From: Plotosus lineatus
Lineage: Eukaryota > Chordata > Actinopteri > Siluriformes > Plotosidae
Direction: 5' to 3'
Assembly: GCA_024760905.1 (NCBI GenBank)
Contig: CM045731.1
Span: 21,266,001 to 21,330,000 of the forward strand
DNA: 64,000 nucleotides
The position numbers and the translations under genes were made by a program. The first letter of the stretch is position 1. Each line of letters begins with the position of its first letter. A model generated the notes under the pieces. The model saw only the letters and a list, made by a program, of their open reading frames with translations. It was not told the origin of the DNA and did not search any database. Below, piece by piece: positions 1 through 11,607 of this stretch.

Positions 1-405
1 AAACAGATACCACATAGATGAAGTGCTAGAAAACAAACCTGCATTGTGTCAACTGGGATCCAGGATTAAAAAACAGCATGTAATAATCAGTGTTCCCATT
101 AGGCTAAACTGGCATGACATTGCCGCAAATTATTTTAGATTGGCGCAAGGAATTATTGGTACTGTGCCAGTAATTTTTTCCTTTGTTTTTTTTTTAAATT
201 CTACAATCTACAGCTTGTTCGTAAATAATGTTAAACAACTGTCAAAATGTTCGGCATCTGTCGGAAATAGACACACACACCCTACAGAAGGGGGATGCCC
301 TCTCTCACACCCTCCCCATGCTTCTTGACATTAAGCAAACTACGCTGTCAAGATTGGCTGCTTTGCAGCCAATGCCTCCAGTGTCCGAATAATCTGAACA
401 CAGTA
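1..405. other. Left-edge intergenic sequence, nothing recognised
   Basis: No exon-like open frame, RNA gene or known repeat end was seen up to the TA at 404-405 where the first Tigger-like element starts. Confidence 0.5.
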
Positions 406-723
406 CAGTCGGCCCCCTACTTACAAAATGAATCTGTTCCAGAGCCTTTTTCGTAACGCGGAAGTTAGTAAGTAGAGGTGCATTTTACATGTAAAACGTC
501 TGATTCGTTCCAAGGTTCCCAAGACTACCCCATAAACCCTTTGGAAATTATAAAAGTACACCAATTTTGTATGAAATATGAATGAAATGTTAAAAGTAAA
601 AGAAAATTTATTAAATCATTAAAAATTTTATTAACATATTAAACCATTTTATTCACATATTTATTAATTAAATTATTAAACATTTTTTATTAATGCACAT
701 ACACACACAACACTGTCTCTCCA

Positions 724-762
<39 letters not shown>

Positions 763-1085
763 TTACACATCTCTGACATTTGTGTATTGTGGCACGCTCC
801 GCTGAATGCGGGCAGAATTCAAAGCACATTCCCTGCTTGACAGATCGGAGTTCCAAACTCAACTTTAACTTGATTCCTTGAGGGATCGGAGGTCCAGATG
901 AGCTGCGTTTTGCTCACATTCTGCAAAGTGCACCACATTTATTAAACATTTACTGAATTAAACTTAAAAAACTAAACTAAAAACTAAGAGAGTTAAGCCT
1001 CATTTCATCTCTGACTGACTCTGTAGGCAGTCTCTCTCCATCTCACACACCCACACACACTGTCGCTCGCTCGCTCGCTCGCGCG

Positions 1086-1119
<34 letters not shown>

Positions 1120-1747
1120 ACTCTGTCTCTCTGGTGTTTTGCCGAATGCGGGCTCCGCCCACACACAACGCGCAGCTGATGGAACAATTGTATTTAAATG
1201 GTTAAATGGACAGGATGTTGTATTTAAAGCAGAATTACAGTACCTGTTTGAAAGATCAGAGGTCTTGATTTAATATTAACTTGCTTTCTTGCGAGATCAG
1301 AGGTCTTGTTTCACGGAGCACTCTGCTCTTGTTTCAATATCGTGCCGAAATAATCGCCTCCCTCACTGTATTTCCGCTTTAAGGTCTCCTTCTGCTTCAA
1401 TATCATCCCAATTGTAGAGGCGTTTTGGCAATAACGAAATATACCGCTGAAATGATTCTCAAAACAAGTAACAGTCCTGTTCAACTCTCCTTCAAACAAG
1501 CTTTATGGGTGCAGTACTATGGAGATTCAGCTCCCTCCTGGCCAGTGGGAGGCCGGTGGAGCAGGATGTTGGGAGACAGCCAATGAGAGAGAGCAATTCG
1601 CGCATCGTGTGAAATTTTGATCGGTGCGTTTGGCGCTTTTTGTAAGAGGAGGTTGTTTTCGTATACAGGGGATGAAAAGTTAGGAAAATGTTTTTCGTAA
1701 CCCGGAGTTTTCGTACCCAGGGGTTTTCGTAAGTAGGGGGCTGACTG
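406..1747. mobile_element. Tigger-like MITE, family C, complete
   Basis: The ends are inverted: CAGTCGGCCCCCTACTTAC at 406 and GTAAGTAGGGGGCTGACTG at 1747, flanked by TA on both sides (404-405, 1748-1749), as expected for pogo/Tigger elements. The interior has CT/CA microsatellites (about 728-762 and 1060-1120) and no transposase frame, so it is non-autonomous. It directly abuts the MITE-A remnant that starts at 1750. Confidence 0.8.
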
Positions 1748-2099
1748 TATAGTGATCCTCGCTATTTCATGCTTCAGTGCATTGTGGGTTTTTCAAAAAT
1801 ATTCATCGAAAAATTTAAAAAATAAGGAAAAATATGGAAAAAGTTAAGGAAACTGCCGCGAAACCAAGCCAATTCTGCAAAAAACCCAAACAAAAAAAAA
1901 AAAAAAATCAATCCAACAAAACAACTTGCATTTTTATGTTAGGTGCACATCTGTGTCTACTACATGTCCAACCCTTGTCACGGGGTAGTAGCTTGTGCAA
2001 CTTTATGACCCGGAGAGCTATGCCAGCCGAAACACTAGTTCTTGGTAGGGCCACCCAAGCTGGACAGGTCAAAGGGCAGACTAATCTGGATGACAACTC

Positions 2100-3250
2100 T
2101 CCTAGAGTATAACAGGTTGGTGTAGAGTTAACAACTCTACCTGGAAAATCAACTGTTACAGAAACATCAACGACAAATCAAAATCATTATGACTTGGGAA
2201 CAGAAGGGCTTCAACACAGGAAAACCACATGGGAGCTGTATTGCTGACTCCCCTTCTTCGCCCCAAGAAACCAACAAGATTAGCTACGTGAAACATCAGG
2301 ACAATGTATGAGACGGGCAGGTCCTTCCAGATTGCAAAGGAAATCAGAAAATACAGCATCTCCATCCAAGGACTGAGTGAGACAAAATGACTCCAAACAG
2401 GCCAAGTAAAGCTAACAACGGGAGAAACAGTGCTGTACTCAGGACATACTGAGGAAGGTTCACCACACACCCAGGGAGTTGCCTTGATTTTAACACCACA
2501 GGCACGACAAGCTCTTGTAGGATGGGAACCAGTAATCACAAGAATTATCACAGCCAAATTTGCCACAAAGAAAAAAAACATCAACATGAATATCATCCAA
2601 TGTTAGGCCCCTATCAACGATGCAGACGATGACAGCAAAGAGATCTTTTACCAACAACTGCAGAGCATCTTGGACAAACGCAAAGCGAAAGACATCACAG
2701 TGCTCATGGGTGACGTGAACGCAAACATAGGGAGTGACAACACCAGATATGAGGAAGTAATGGGAACACACGGACTGGGACAAATGAATTAAAATGGAGA
2801 AAACTTTGCTAACCTGTGCTCCCTGAACAGACTGATGATAGGAGGAAGTGTTTTCCCCTCAAAAGCAGATCCACAAAGCCACGTGGCGATCTCCAGATTA
2901 CATCACAGAGAACCAAATAGACCAGATCTGCATTAACCAGAAGTTCCAACGATCTTGCCAGGACGTAAGAGTGAGACAAGGAGCAGATGCGCCATCAGAT
3001 CACCATCTCCTTATAATGGCAGTACGACTCTAGCTCAAGAAGCTAACCACTAATAACAAGACAAGCCCAAGATACAACACCAACATGCTAAGGAACCGCA
3101 ACACACAAACTAAGTTCCAACTCAACCTCTCCAACAGATTCCAACTTCTCCAAGATCTTCTAGAGGACAAAGGTATAAGTGTGGAGACCCAGTGGGAACG
3201 CACCAAGAAACTCTGGCATGACACCTGCCAAGAGATACTGCCGCACCCTG
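2100..3250 (+). pseudogene. LINE2 endonuclease-region fragment (non-LTR retrotransposon)
   Basis: In broken frames the plus strand reads DLFYQQLQSILDKRKAKDIT, VLMGDVNANIGSDNTRYEEV, MGTHGLGQMNENGENFANLC, VTENQIDQICINQKFQRS and RQGADAPSDHHLLIMAVRL. These are the late motifs of an APE-type endonuclease, with the D-x-N and SDH catalytic words. Frames are interrupted by stops (for example a TAA replaces a codon at about 2789-2791). The reverse transcriptase is absent here; a matching piece lies at 14020-15722. I cannot assign the clade with certainty. Inactive. Confidence 0.72.
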
Positions 3251-3349
3251 GTTACACTCAGAAGTTGAGCGTCCTTAATTATATACGCCCGAAGACACTC
3301 CGATCTCATAGCTGTAGTAGGGTCGACCGGTCATAGACGAGCATAGTGC

Positions 3350-4087
3350 AAAACATGAACAAACAAAACAACAAATAAAACAAACTAAAAGGAACAAAAA
3401 CAATTTGACTCAGAACTCCGCGACGTCACGCTCTAGGCAGCGCCATTTTGGAGACGTCACTCCAAGTTCAATGTAAAAGAACACGAAGCGTAACAAAGTT
3501 TATCCTTTTGGTATTGTTTGATAAACATGCTACAGAACATAAAATCTCACGCATAAACATTAACTTAAGATACTGCACTGGAATGAGATTTCCTTTCGGC
3601 TTTTTCCCTTTATCAGGGGTCGCTACAGCGAATGATTCGTACGTTTGATTTGGCATAGATTTTTACATCGGATGCCCTTCCTGACAACCCTTTAGCAAGG
3701 GACAGAAACACGCTGGGTTTTGCAGCCTACTGATACCGTACTGGAATAATAATTGAAAAAGACTAATACAACAGTTCAGAGAAAATTGTCGTTTCTTCAG
3801 GAGAAAGTCTTATTTCTTCAGAAGAGACATCCAATGTTTTCTATCGCTTAGCCAGAGAAGACGCACAGCGTTTGAGTGGTATCACAGAGCTTAACTGGTA
3901 ATTAAAACACACAAAAAAGAGGCTCATTGACAAGTTGTGTGCGAATGAGGAAAAGGGGGCGTTACATCAATCAATCAGCAGGAAGGAGGACAGCCATTGG
4001 CTGAATTTGAGTGACGCGTCAGATGCTCCGCAGTCCGCGAATACTCAAACCGTGGGTGTAAAACCGCGAATAGTCAAGGGCCTACTG
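3350..4087. mobile_element. Tigger-like family D fragment
   Basis: Ends GTCAAGGGCCTACTG then TA (4088-4089). Its interior matches the family D element at 28218-29419 (CAGAAGAGACATCCAATG; GGGCGTTACATCA; AGCCATTGGCTGAATTTGA). Interrupted by a SINE-A tail. Confidence 0.65.
3588..3735 (-). mobile_element. SINE-A, 3' part only
   Basis: Contains the reverse complement of the SINE-A body and RTE-like tail (CTTTCGGCTTTTTCCC; AGGGGTCGCTACAGCGAATGA; ACAGAAACACGCTG). The flanks GATACTGCACTGGAAT and GATACCGTACTGGAAT look like an imperfect target-site duplication of about 16 bp. Confidence 0.7.
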
Positions 4088-4423
4088 TATACACACATAT
4101 ACATGTACGTATACGTCAGTAAGTGGGTCAATCCTACTTCACAGAAATCTGCGCGGGGGTCTTGGTCCCCATTAACCGCGCAAAGTGAGGGATCCCTGTA
4201 TTGATGCAAGCTCAATTCTCCTTCATGGAAACACTGGTGATGATCGATTTCAGTCATTTCCTCTGTGAAAATCTGTAAACTAGTCAGAGTTCATAAGTGT
4301 GTATTGTTTTATAAATCATAATTTGGCAAGATTCACAATTAATTATTAATGTTCAGAGTTCCACAAAAACCTCAATGATTAACCTGTTTACACTGTTTGA
4401 GTAATTACCCCAATCTGTTAATT

Positions 4424-4694
4424 CTATGATGGTCATGGGGAGGCTGAGCCCATATCAGAGCCCAGCTAACACTGCGAGGGTACACCCTGAACAGATATCC
4501 AAACCATTGCAGAACCAACACACAGACAACTATTCACTCTCACGGGCAATTTGGAACAGCCATTTAGCCCAATTTGTATTAGGACTACTGGGTACCTGGA
4601 ATAAACCCATGCATGAATTCAAGGTCCGAAAAAGAAAACGGCAAAACCTGGGACTCGAACCCACGTCCTTGTTGTGAAGTACACGTGCCAAAAA
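4424..4694 (-). mobile_element. SINE-C copy
   Basis: The reverse strand starts with a tRNA-like B box (GGTTCGAGTCCC type; here GGGTTCGAGTCCCAGG) and ends with the family body (TTCCAAATTGCCC; TGTTCAGGGTGTACCCTCGC; GCTGGGCTCTGATATGGG). Somewhat diverged. Confidence 0.65.
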
Positions 4695-5597
4695 GCTACA
4701 CCCCTGTACTGCCCTTCCTTTATCCATGCTATTTTGATCTAGTTGAGAATTTGTGTCCACATACAACAAAATGTGTTAATAAAACAGTGGCATGTCACTA
4801 CATTTAATGCAACAAAAAAATAAAATAAAAACTGACACCTGTCAATATCGAGTAGAGATATCACGATATCGATAATTCAGACTAGTCGTTATAGCTAGCA
4901 ACAAGTGTTTTAAACCCATTTTATACTAAATAAACACAAGACAATGTATACTTAAGAATAAAGTCATCCATGTAGGTTTGTGTGGTATGAAATGTTTCAG
5001 ATTAGAAATAAAAATGAGAAAAGTAAGAGCTAACTCTGGAAATCTTTACTAGCCGTGTCATGAAAACACAAGTCACTACAAACTTTTAAATAAACCCGAA
5101 GACAAACTATTACAACTTACTAGACGCATTGGTGTTGAAAACCTCCACGAACAAAGCATAACCTCAGTTTCGACGTTTTTACAGCGGGGAAAAAAAAAAA
5201 AGAAACCCGGCAACTTTTCTTTATTCAGAGATGTTACTCAGTAATAGCGCTGAAGTTTTGTAAAGACGTTGGAAGCAAACTGCGCATGCGTGGGATAAGT
5301 ACTGCGCATGCGCAGTATTAAGTATGGCTGTATATCAAACTTCCCAAAACCCCTACTTTAGTGCACTGGTGTACTCTGATGCCACGCCATATATAGTGCA
5401 CTGACGTGTCAATAAGGAGTCGTTTGGGATTCAACCAAAACCACAGACGACTCGCAAAAACAGTTGACATAGGAAACGCCCTGCTGATATAAACTGATAT
5501 AAACTTAATGTAAAAATGTTTAAAAATTATTTTTCATGCAATCAAAAGTTATCATCCAGCAAAGTTCATTCTCGCTCATTTGCCGAACTACTTAATT
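4695..5597. other. Intergenic stretch without recognised gene
   Basis: No coding frame supported. Contains the CG-rich palindromic motif pair at 5281-5317 (entered separately). Around 5390-5440 there are words (ATATATAGTGCACTG; GGAGTCGTTTGGGATTCAAC) that resemble a dispersed fish repeat, but not enough to classify. Confidence 0.4.
5281..5317. promoter_or_regulatory. Two NRF1-like GCGCATGCG motifs, one an 18-bp perfect palindrome
   Basis: TGCGCATGCG occurs at 5281-5290, and TACTGCGCATGCGCAGTA (a perfect palindrome) at 5300-5317. GCGCATGCGC is the consensus of nuclear respiratory factor 1, common in CpG promoters. The minus strand also has a GTCTA|GTAAGT donor-like site at about 5122, so an unannotated transcript start is conceivable. 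No coding exon supports it. Confidence 0.35.
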
Positions 5598-5673
5598 ATA
5601 TGGGGAAGGCTGAAGCCTGTCTCAGCCGACACTGGGTGAAGGCGGAGTAAACCCTGAACAGCTTTCCAGACCA

Positions 5674-6346
5674 GGTTCATTTTCTGAACCGCTTAATCCT
5701 AATCATGGGCGCGGGGAGGCTGGTGCCCATGTCAGCCATCTCTGGGCGAGAGCGGAGTACACCTTGAACAGCTCACCAGGCTATGGCAGGACAAACACAC
5801 AACCATTCAAACTCGCACCTTCTTCTTTTCCTTTCGGCTGTTCCCTTCAGGGGTCGCCACAGCGAATCATCTGCCTCCATCTCACCCTATCCTCTGCATC
5901 TTCTTCTCTTACACCAACGACCTTCACATCCTCCTTCACCGCATCCATAAATCTCCTCTTTGGTCTTCCTCTAGGCCTTCTGCCTGGCAGTTCCAACCAC
6001 AGCATCCTACTACCAACATATTCAATCACACTCACACCAAGCGGGCAATTTGAACAGTAAATTAGCATGATATGCATGTTTATGGACAGTGGGAGGAAGC
6101 AGGAGTAACCTGGTGGAAACCCCCTCCAAGGAACACCATGGGTAGTCCCAAGACATGCACAGTAGACTATTTAATTGTTCTGAATTATCTCTCATTGTTG
6201 ATCCGAGTGTGAATTGTTGTGTGTATGTGTGTTGGCCCATAATACACTGGTGAGCCGTTCAGGGTGTACCCCATTTTTTCCCCAGTGTTGTCTGAAATAG
6301 GCACTAGCCTCCTTGTGACCCGAATAGGATTACGCCGCTCGGCTAC
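5674..6346. mobile_element. Two SINE-C copies in inverted orientation, one split by an RTE tail
   Basis: 5674-5817 plus 6020 to about 6110 is a minus-oriented SINE-C interrupted by the RTE 3' fragment. About 6110-6346 is a plus-oriented SINE-C end (CCAAGACATGCACAGTAG; GTGAGCCGTTCAGGGTGTACC). A further short minus fragment lies at 5599-5673. Confidence 0.65.
5818..6019 (-). mobile_element. 5'-truncated RTE LINE, 3' end only
   Basis: Reverse complement of the 3' terminus of the LINE at 50729-53306 (TTCCTTTCGGCTGTTCCC; GGGGTCGCCACAGCGAATCA; AGGCCTTCTGCCTGGCAGTT). It is inserted inside a SINE-C copy. It encodes only the last residues of the polyprotein, read on the minus strand. Confidence 0.85.
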
Positions 6347-6483
6347 CATCGGAGTCTGATGAGACATATAACAGAAAGTAGTACTGACATGTATTTGTAC
6401 AAAAATCAGTTCTGTATATTAGATAAGGAGAACATAGGGTAATCACATGACTTTTCATATTACAATGAAAAGCCTCTGTTTGG

Positions 6484-6815
6484 GGGCAGTGGCGGCCTAG
6501 TGGTAAAGGGCGCAGGATCGCTGATCCTAAGGTTGGGGGTTGAAGTCCCACTTTCCACAAGGTTATCACCGTCACCCCAGTGCAGCTAACTGAGTTATCA
6601 AAGGATGGCCATGTCCCCCACTGTCTATGGTGTGAGGTTCCTGTAAAAGAACCATTGCTGACTTTCGACAAGAGCAGCTGCATAGTCGTCAGCGTGTTTC
6701 CGCCCTGCGATGGCCTGGCGAGCTGTCCAGGGTCTACTCTGCTCTCACCCGGAGTTGGCTGGGATGGGCACCAGCCTCCCCACGACCCTAATTAGGATTA
6801 AACGGTTACAGAAAA
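6484..6815 (+). mobile_element. SINE-A head and body fused to a SINE-C tail
   Basis: 6484-6705 is SINE-A, starting GGGCAGTGGCGGCCTAGTGG (A-box region) with GATCCTAAGGTTGGGGGTTG (B-box region, mutated) and the body word GTAAAAGAACCATTGCTGAC. At about 6706 it switches to SINE-C (GCGATGGCCTGGCGAGCTGT ... ACGACCCTAATTAGGATTAA). It lacks the normal SINE-A tail. Confidence 0.7.
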
Positions 6816-7488
6816 TGATGAACTATGCCTCTGTTTGCAGAGTAATTTTTTTTTTAATCTTTACACAAAAGAGAGCAGCAGCTTTTAATAGAATCAAACA
6901 AACTATGCATGCAAGCTTTTATTAAGTTTGGGTTTCATTACCTTTTCAGGAAATTCTGGCCAAATATCTGAAAATAGTCTTTCCTGATTTTCTTTTTATT
7001 AACAACTGAACGAAATGTAAAGACAAACCACTGACAGCTCCTTCGTGTTTTGGAAATGAAGGATAAAACACTCGAGTGCATTCCTTTAATGCATCTTAAT
7101 GTTCATCCCAGTTGGTTCGTGATGAGGACGCACATCCACCATCTTACTGTATGATTACTTACAGAAGGATGTAAAACTCCCCAGAACATACGAGATTCAG
7201 CTTAATATGAATCATCAAGATTAACTTTTTTTTTTAACTTATTTTTTCCCAACTTGAACACAGAACTCACACAGAAAACAGAAGCAAAGTCCTAAAATGA
7301 TGAACAACAGTGTATTGTGTTCGAATGAAATCTTAATGAGATGGCCAGGGACGGTCCATGCATGAAGGTTATGATGGACTTTATGGACATGTGACACATG
7401 AGGGCCTGAAACAATCGAGTGTAAGCACAAGTGATGCGGCTTCTGTGCAGACAGGGAGAGGGGCTGCACTTGTTCTTATTTTTCCTAA

Positions 7489-7523
<35 letters not shown>

Positions 7524-7843
7524 CATTTCTTTGCTGGATTTCTGTAAAATGCTCAAAATGTCCAACATGCACTTCTGTTTCTTGTTCATTTTTTTGGACA
7601 CAATCATCCAGTGCCATCCACAGCTGTCACATTTCAAAACCAGATGTGTACAAGTATATTTAAAATGATTTCAAGTTCCTTGTCCTCATGTTAAAAATGT
7701 TTGTTTTGCTTTTTCAATGTCACTCAAAATCGAAGTGACTCCACCGAGGGGAGAGAAGGGTGGAGCTACAAATACTGATCGAATCCAAAGCTCGTCAACT
7801 TCCTAGTGAAGAATACCGAGAGCAGCGAGGTCTAAAACTACAG
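6816..7843. other. Region downstream of MDN1, nothing recognised
   Basis: AT-rich sequence with a long A tract at about 7491-7519. No coding exon or mobile-element ends could be supported. Confidence 0.4.
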
Positions 7844-7849
7844 TTTAAT
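7844..7849 (-). terminator. MDN1: Candidate MDN1 polyadenylation signal (ATTAAA on the minus strand)
   Basis: The minus strand reads ATTTTATTAAACTG about 155 nt after the stop codon. ATTAAA is the commonest variant signal, and this would give a short 3' UTR. No canonical AATAAA is nearer. Sequence alone cannot prove use. Confidence 0.4.
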
Positions 7850-8001
7850 AAAATAACATCAACAACAAAAGAAAAGGCACATGTACAGCAGTCGGTCTGA
7901 TGTTTATAGACACGCAAGCGTGTGCGAGTCCTTCGGTCTCCGGGTCCGGGAAGTTAGCAGCACTGGGAGGATTTGTGCAGTTGTAGTTTCCTGGCGATGT
8001 G

Positions 8002-8501
8002 TTACCGGTCATTGGCAGTGACGAGCTCGAACCACTGCCTCAGAGCGTCACTCAGCGTCTCGGGCAGGGCGTTGACATCGCGTAGGATCACATAGAACGG
8101 AAACGGAAATTCATCCATGTAAGAGCGGATCTCCGGAAGTTCACCAGGTCCTTTGAAGATGGGCACTTTAATATCCAAAATAGAGTCCTGGAACATGGAC
8201 ATGGATACGGCAAGTTAAAAAACAAACAAACATAAAAACCTCCTCAACATTATATTTAATTATAAAACAGACTCAAATTAAAGTCTTTGGGTTGGTAGGT
8301 AAGGTAGGTCTGGTGGGCCTTTCCCCCCTTGGTACCCATTTATCTGCTATTCTTGATTTCGAGCAGTTAGCTTATCTCTAATTTTAATTTTACAATTAAA
8401 ATACCCAACATAACTAGCATTGTCTCAGGAAAATGAGATAAAAAAGCATGCTCAAATGCATGCATGTAAAAATTGGACAGTCTATATATGTCCATCTATC
8501 T

Positions 8502-8591
<90 letters not shown>

Positions 8592-11370
8592 GAATTAATT
8601 CCAATTAAGAAGTCATGTCTGTAAATTCTAAATGACCATGATCACCATAATAAATAAATAATCAAAATTAGCTGATTGAAAGACCAATATAAGGCAAATT
8701 TGCATATCAAAACATGGTTTAAATTATTTTTAAATAATGTTGGACAATTAAAAAAAAAAAAAAAACTGTAAATTCCCCTTGGAAAAAAAAAAAACTTAAA
8801 GTAAAACAAAACAAAAAACAAAAAAAAAACAATCAACCCCTGCAAGTTACAACAGTGTGATTGGTTGATAACACACAAGTTAATTTGTTAGTTGAAAAAA
8901 AAAAAAAAATCAAACCTGTCAATATCTTAATTTCTCATTGTATATTTTATACAAAACCTAATCAGATTTCAGAGAAATTAATTCCTAATTTTATACATAT
9001 ATAATAACTTGATCTATTTTTAATCAATGTACAAAAAAAGTAAAAATAAATCTACGAATAAATAGCAGGCGACCACACGTTCTGCTTCAAATAAATCAAG
9101 CAATAAAAATATTTTAGTGAAAAAAATTATGCCCTCAAAAATTTTAAGAGAACAAGGTTTGGACAGAACGTGCTCATAGATTCTCTGAAAAGAAACAGAT
9201 GGATATTTTGAACCTGAGGCAGAGTCGAAAGTGATTCCATGTGCAGATCCTCCAGACTATTAAAAGTTGTATTACCACAAATTAATGCCTAAACAGTACG
9301 TCCTGCCACCAGGTTAATTTCTAAACTGAAATCTGTGCAAAGGGCTGGAAATGGTCGTACTCTGGAGTTGGGGTTATCCAGCACTATGAATATGATGAAG
9401 ACATTGGCACTGCGAGCTGCTTGAACTGCTGCCGATACTCTCTCTTTCCCCTCCAGAAAAAAGCCCCTCCCATCAGAGATGATCAGCAACAACTGCGCCA
9501 TCTCTGCACATTAAACATGCAACATATTAACTGGCAAAAGTTTACAGATTACATTTGTCAACATTTATAGAAAAGACAACCATAAGAAAAAAAAAAAAAA
9601 GAAAGAAAACTCAGACTGAACCTGTATTTGAAGAACTTGGATTTTGATGTTTGGCTGCTATAAACATGTTGGCTGAAGTCTCCAAAAACTACAAGACAAG
9701 GAAATATTATGTTATAATAAATAAAATATAATAGTGGGTAACTAGTTAGCACGTCCACCTCACAGCAAGGTCATGGGTTTGAGTCTCAGGCTTGGGCAAT
9801 TCTGTGTGGAGCCTGCATGTTTTCTTTGTGTTTAAGTGGGTTCCTCTGGGTACTACAGTTTCCTTCCATAGTCCATACACGTACACAGTAGGCTGACTAG
9901 CTGTTCCAAATTGCCTCTAGGTGTGGGAAAGAGTGTACAGTAAATGGTTGTATGTGCGTTGGCTAAGCAATGCCCTGGTGAGCTGCTCCGGGTGTAAGAC
10001 ATGTATATTAGGCTAACTGGCTGTCTCAAATAGCCACCCACTAGGTGTGAGCATGTGTGTAAATACAGTGATGCCTCACTTTCTGCAGTTAATTGGGACC
10101 GAGATCCCCACACGACCATCGAAATCCGCGAAGTAGGATCACCCCCCCACCGACGTATGTGGACATGTATATGTGTATATAATATCAACAAATACATATT
10201 CAATGCTATAAATGCTTACAGTAACATTTAAACATTAAAAAATAACCTAAGATGGAAATAAAATATAAATACTCACACATACAGATGGTATTGCATGAGA
10301 AGAAGATGGCACACATACATACATACACGTGCACGCATGCGTGCAAATGTGCGTGCACACACAGATGCAACAATATAAGTAATTTCGATGGGAGATTTTG
10401 GGTTGTTTTTTGTTGGTTTAGGGTTTTTTGTTTTTTTTTGCATAATTGGCCTTGTTTTTGTGACATTTTCTTTCACTTTTCCCCCCCATTCTTCTAAATT
10501 TCCTTATTTTTAAATTTGATTAATATTTATTTATTTATTTTAAAAAAAAAACACGATGCACTGAATCCGGATGAATTGAAGTGCAAAGTAGGGAGGGATC
10601 CCTGTAGTTGTTTGTGTGTGTGTGTCTTGAGGGGGGGATTTGCAATGGTCTGGGTTAAGCGGTTCGACAAATGAGTGAGTCACTTTTTTTGACTAAGTAA
10701 AGACTATTAAAATAGTAATTGAAGACACATTTGATATTTTTGCATTGACAAACACAAACGGACATGGGAGGACAAATCTGGGGACGGTGAATTCCTTAAG
10801 CAACACACAGAGCAATACACAGGGTTTACTGATACACGGATACACAGTTCAAGAGCGCTAGATCTTTACTTGAGCTATCCTCGTCTTCTTTTGCTGGAAC
10901 TGGCAGAGCCGCAGGATTCGGGCACCTGATTGGTCATTAAATTGTTGCTGGAATGGGTGGAGCAACTGGACGCTCTCACCAAAGCTGTAGCAAAGGGAAA
11001 AAAATAATTACCAACCTGGTCTCATAACCTTCTTCAAACTATGTAGATAAAGAAATTTTTAAACAGCAAAATAATTATTTTAGTACATTTTCGCCAATCG
11101 CCCCAACCAGCCAGCACACCCCTACATGTGCACAGGACACTGTCGGAGAAATATTCTCTCCACCTTCTTCTGCATATATGAACTCGGAGGTACCGTGACT
11201 GGCTGGCATCAATGTGATTACCAGGGGAAGCAGAAACTACAATCTTCTTCCCAAAAGAAAGTATACCAACCTGCACACTGCCACCTGTCCCACTTCCAGC
11301 AGGGTAAGAGCGTTCACAATCACAGAGACGGATTCAAACGCCAACTACAGTATGAAAGACACAGCACATG

Positions 11371-11405
<35 letters not shown>

Positions 11406-11607
11406 TGAAACCTGAGGTATTTTCTACTCTACCTGTTTGGAGTGGTTGTCCACCATGCTGGATGAGTCATCCACAGCCAAGCAGATCTGATAGTCTCTCT
11501 TGCTGGGCTTCGTCCTCCTCAACCAGATCTTGTCTTTACGGAACTGGCTGGCGATATATGGGATGACCTTACGCATGTTTAATCGTTTTCCCGTGCGATA
11601 ATCACCC
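8002..11607 (-). CDS. MDN1: MDN1 MIDAS (VWA-like) domain exons and stop codon
   Basis: Exons 11433-11607, 11271-11344, 10870-10984, 9622-9688, 9361-9503 and 8002-8187. The first holds [19 protein letters not shown] and the metal-site motif in [15 protein letters not shown]. The third reads [16 protein letters not shown]. The 67-nt fourth starts [12 protein letters not shown]. The fifth has [19 protein letters not shown]. The last has [16 protein letters not shown] and [20 protein letters not shown], ending TANDR and TAA at 8004-8002. In the family this domain binds the ubiquitin-like domains of NLE1/Rsa4 and WDR12/Ytm1 through a Mg2+-coordinated contact. All phases close, with no frameshift. 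Confidence 0.96.

Larger units (their letters stand above)
1750..4198. mobile_element. MITE-A copy 1, broken by nested insertions
   Basis: The left part (1750 to about 1955) has the MITE-A words CTTCAGTGCATTGTGGGTTTT and AAGTTAAGGAAA. The right end (about 4088-4198) has GTACGTATACGTCAG and AAAGTGAGGGATCCCTG before TA. In between lie a non-LTR fragment (about 2100-3250), a family D Tigger fragment (about 3350-4087) and a SINE-A tail (3588-3735). Confidence 0.7.

Noticed and set aside
6239..6367. Regular gene-like frames around SINE-C ends
   Set aside because: Different frames in each copy, with stops at variable sites; no coding conservation among SINE-C copies.
1..8001. A neighbouring gene, such as the LYRM2 gene that lies beside MDN1 in mammals
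   Set aside because: I searched both strands for its conserved words and found none; only repeats and unclassified sequence are seen.
11126..11566. Lys-repeat plus-strand frame
   Set aside because: Antisense of MIDAS exons joined through a poly(A) tract.
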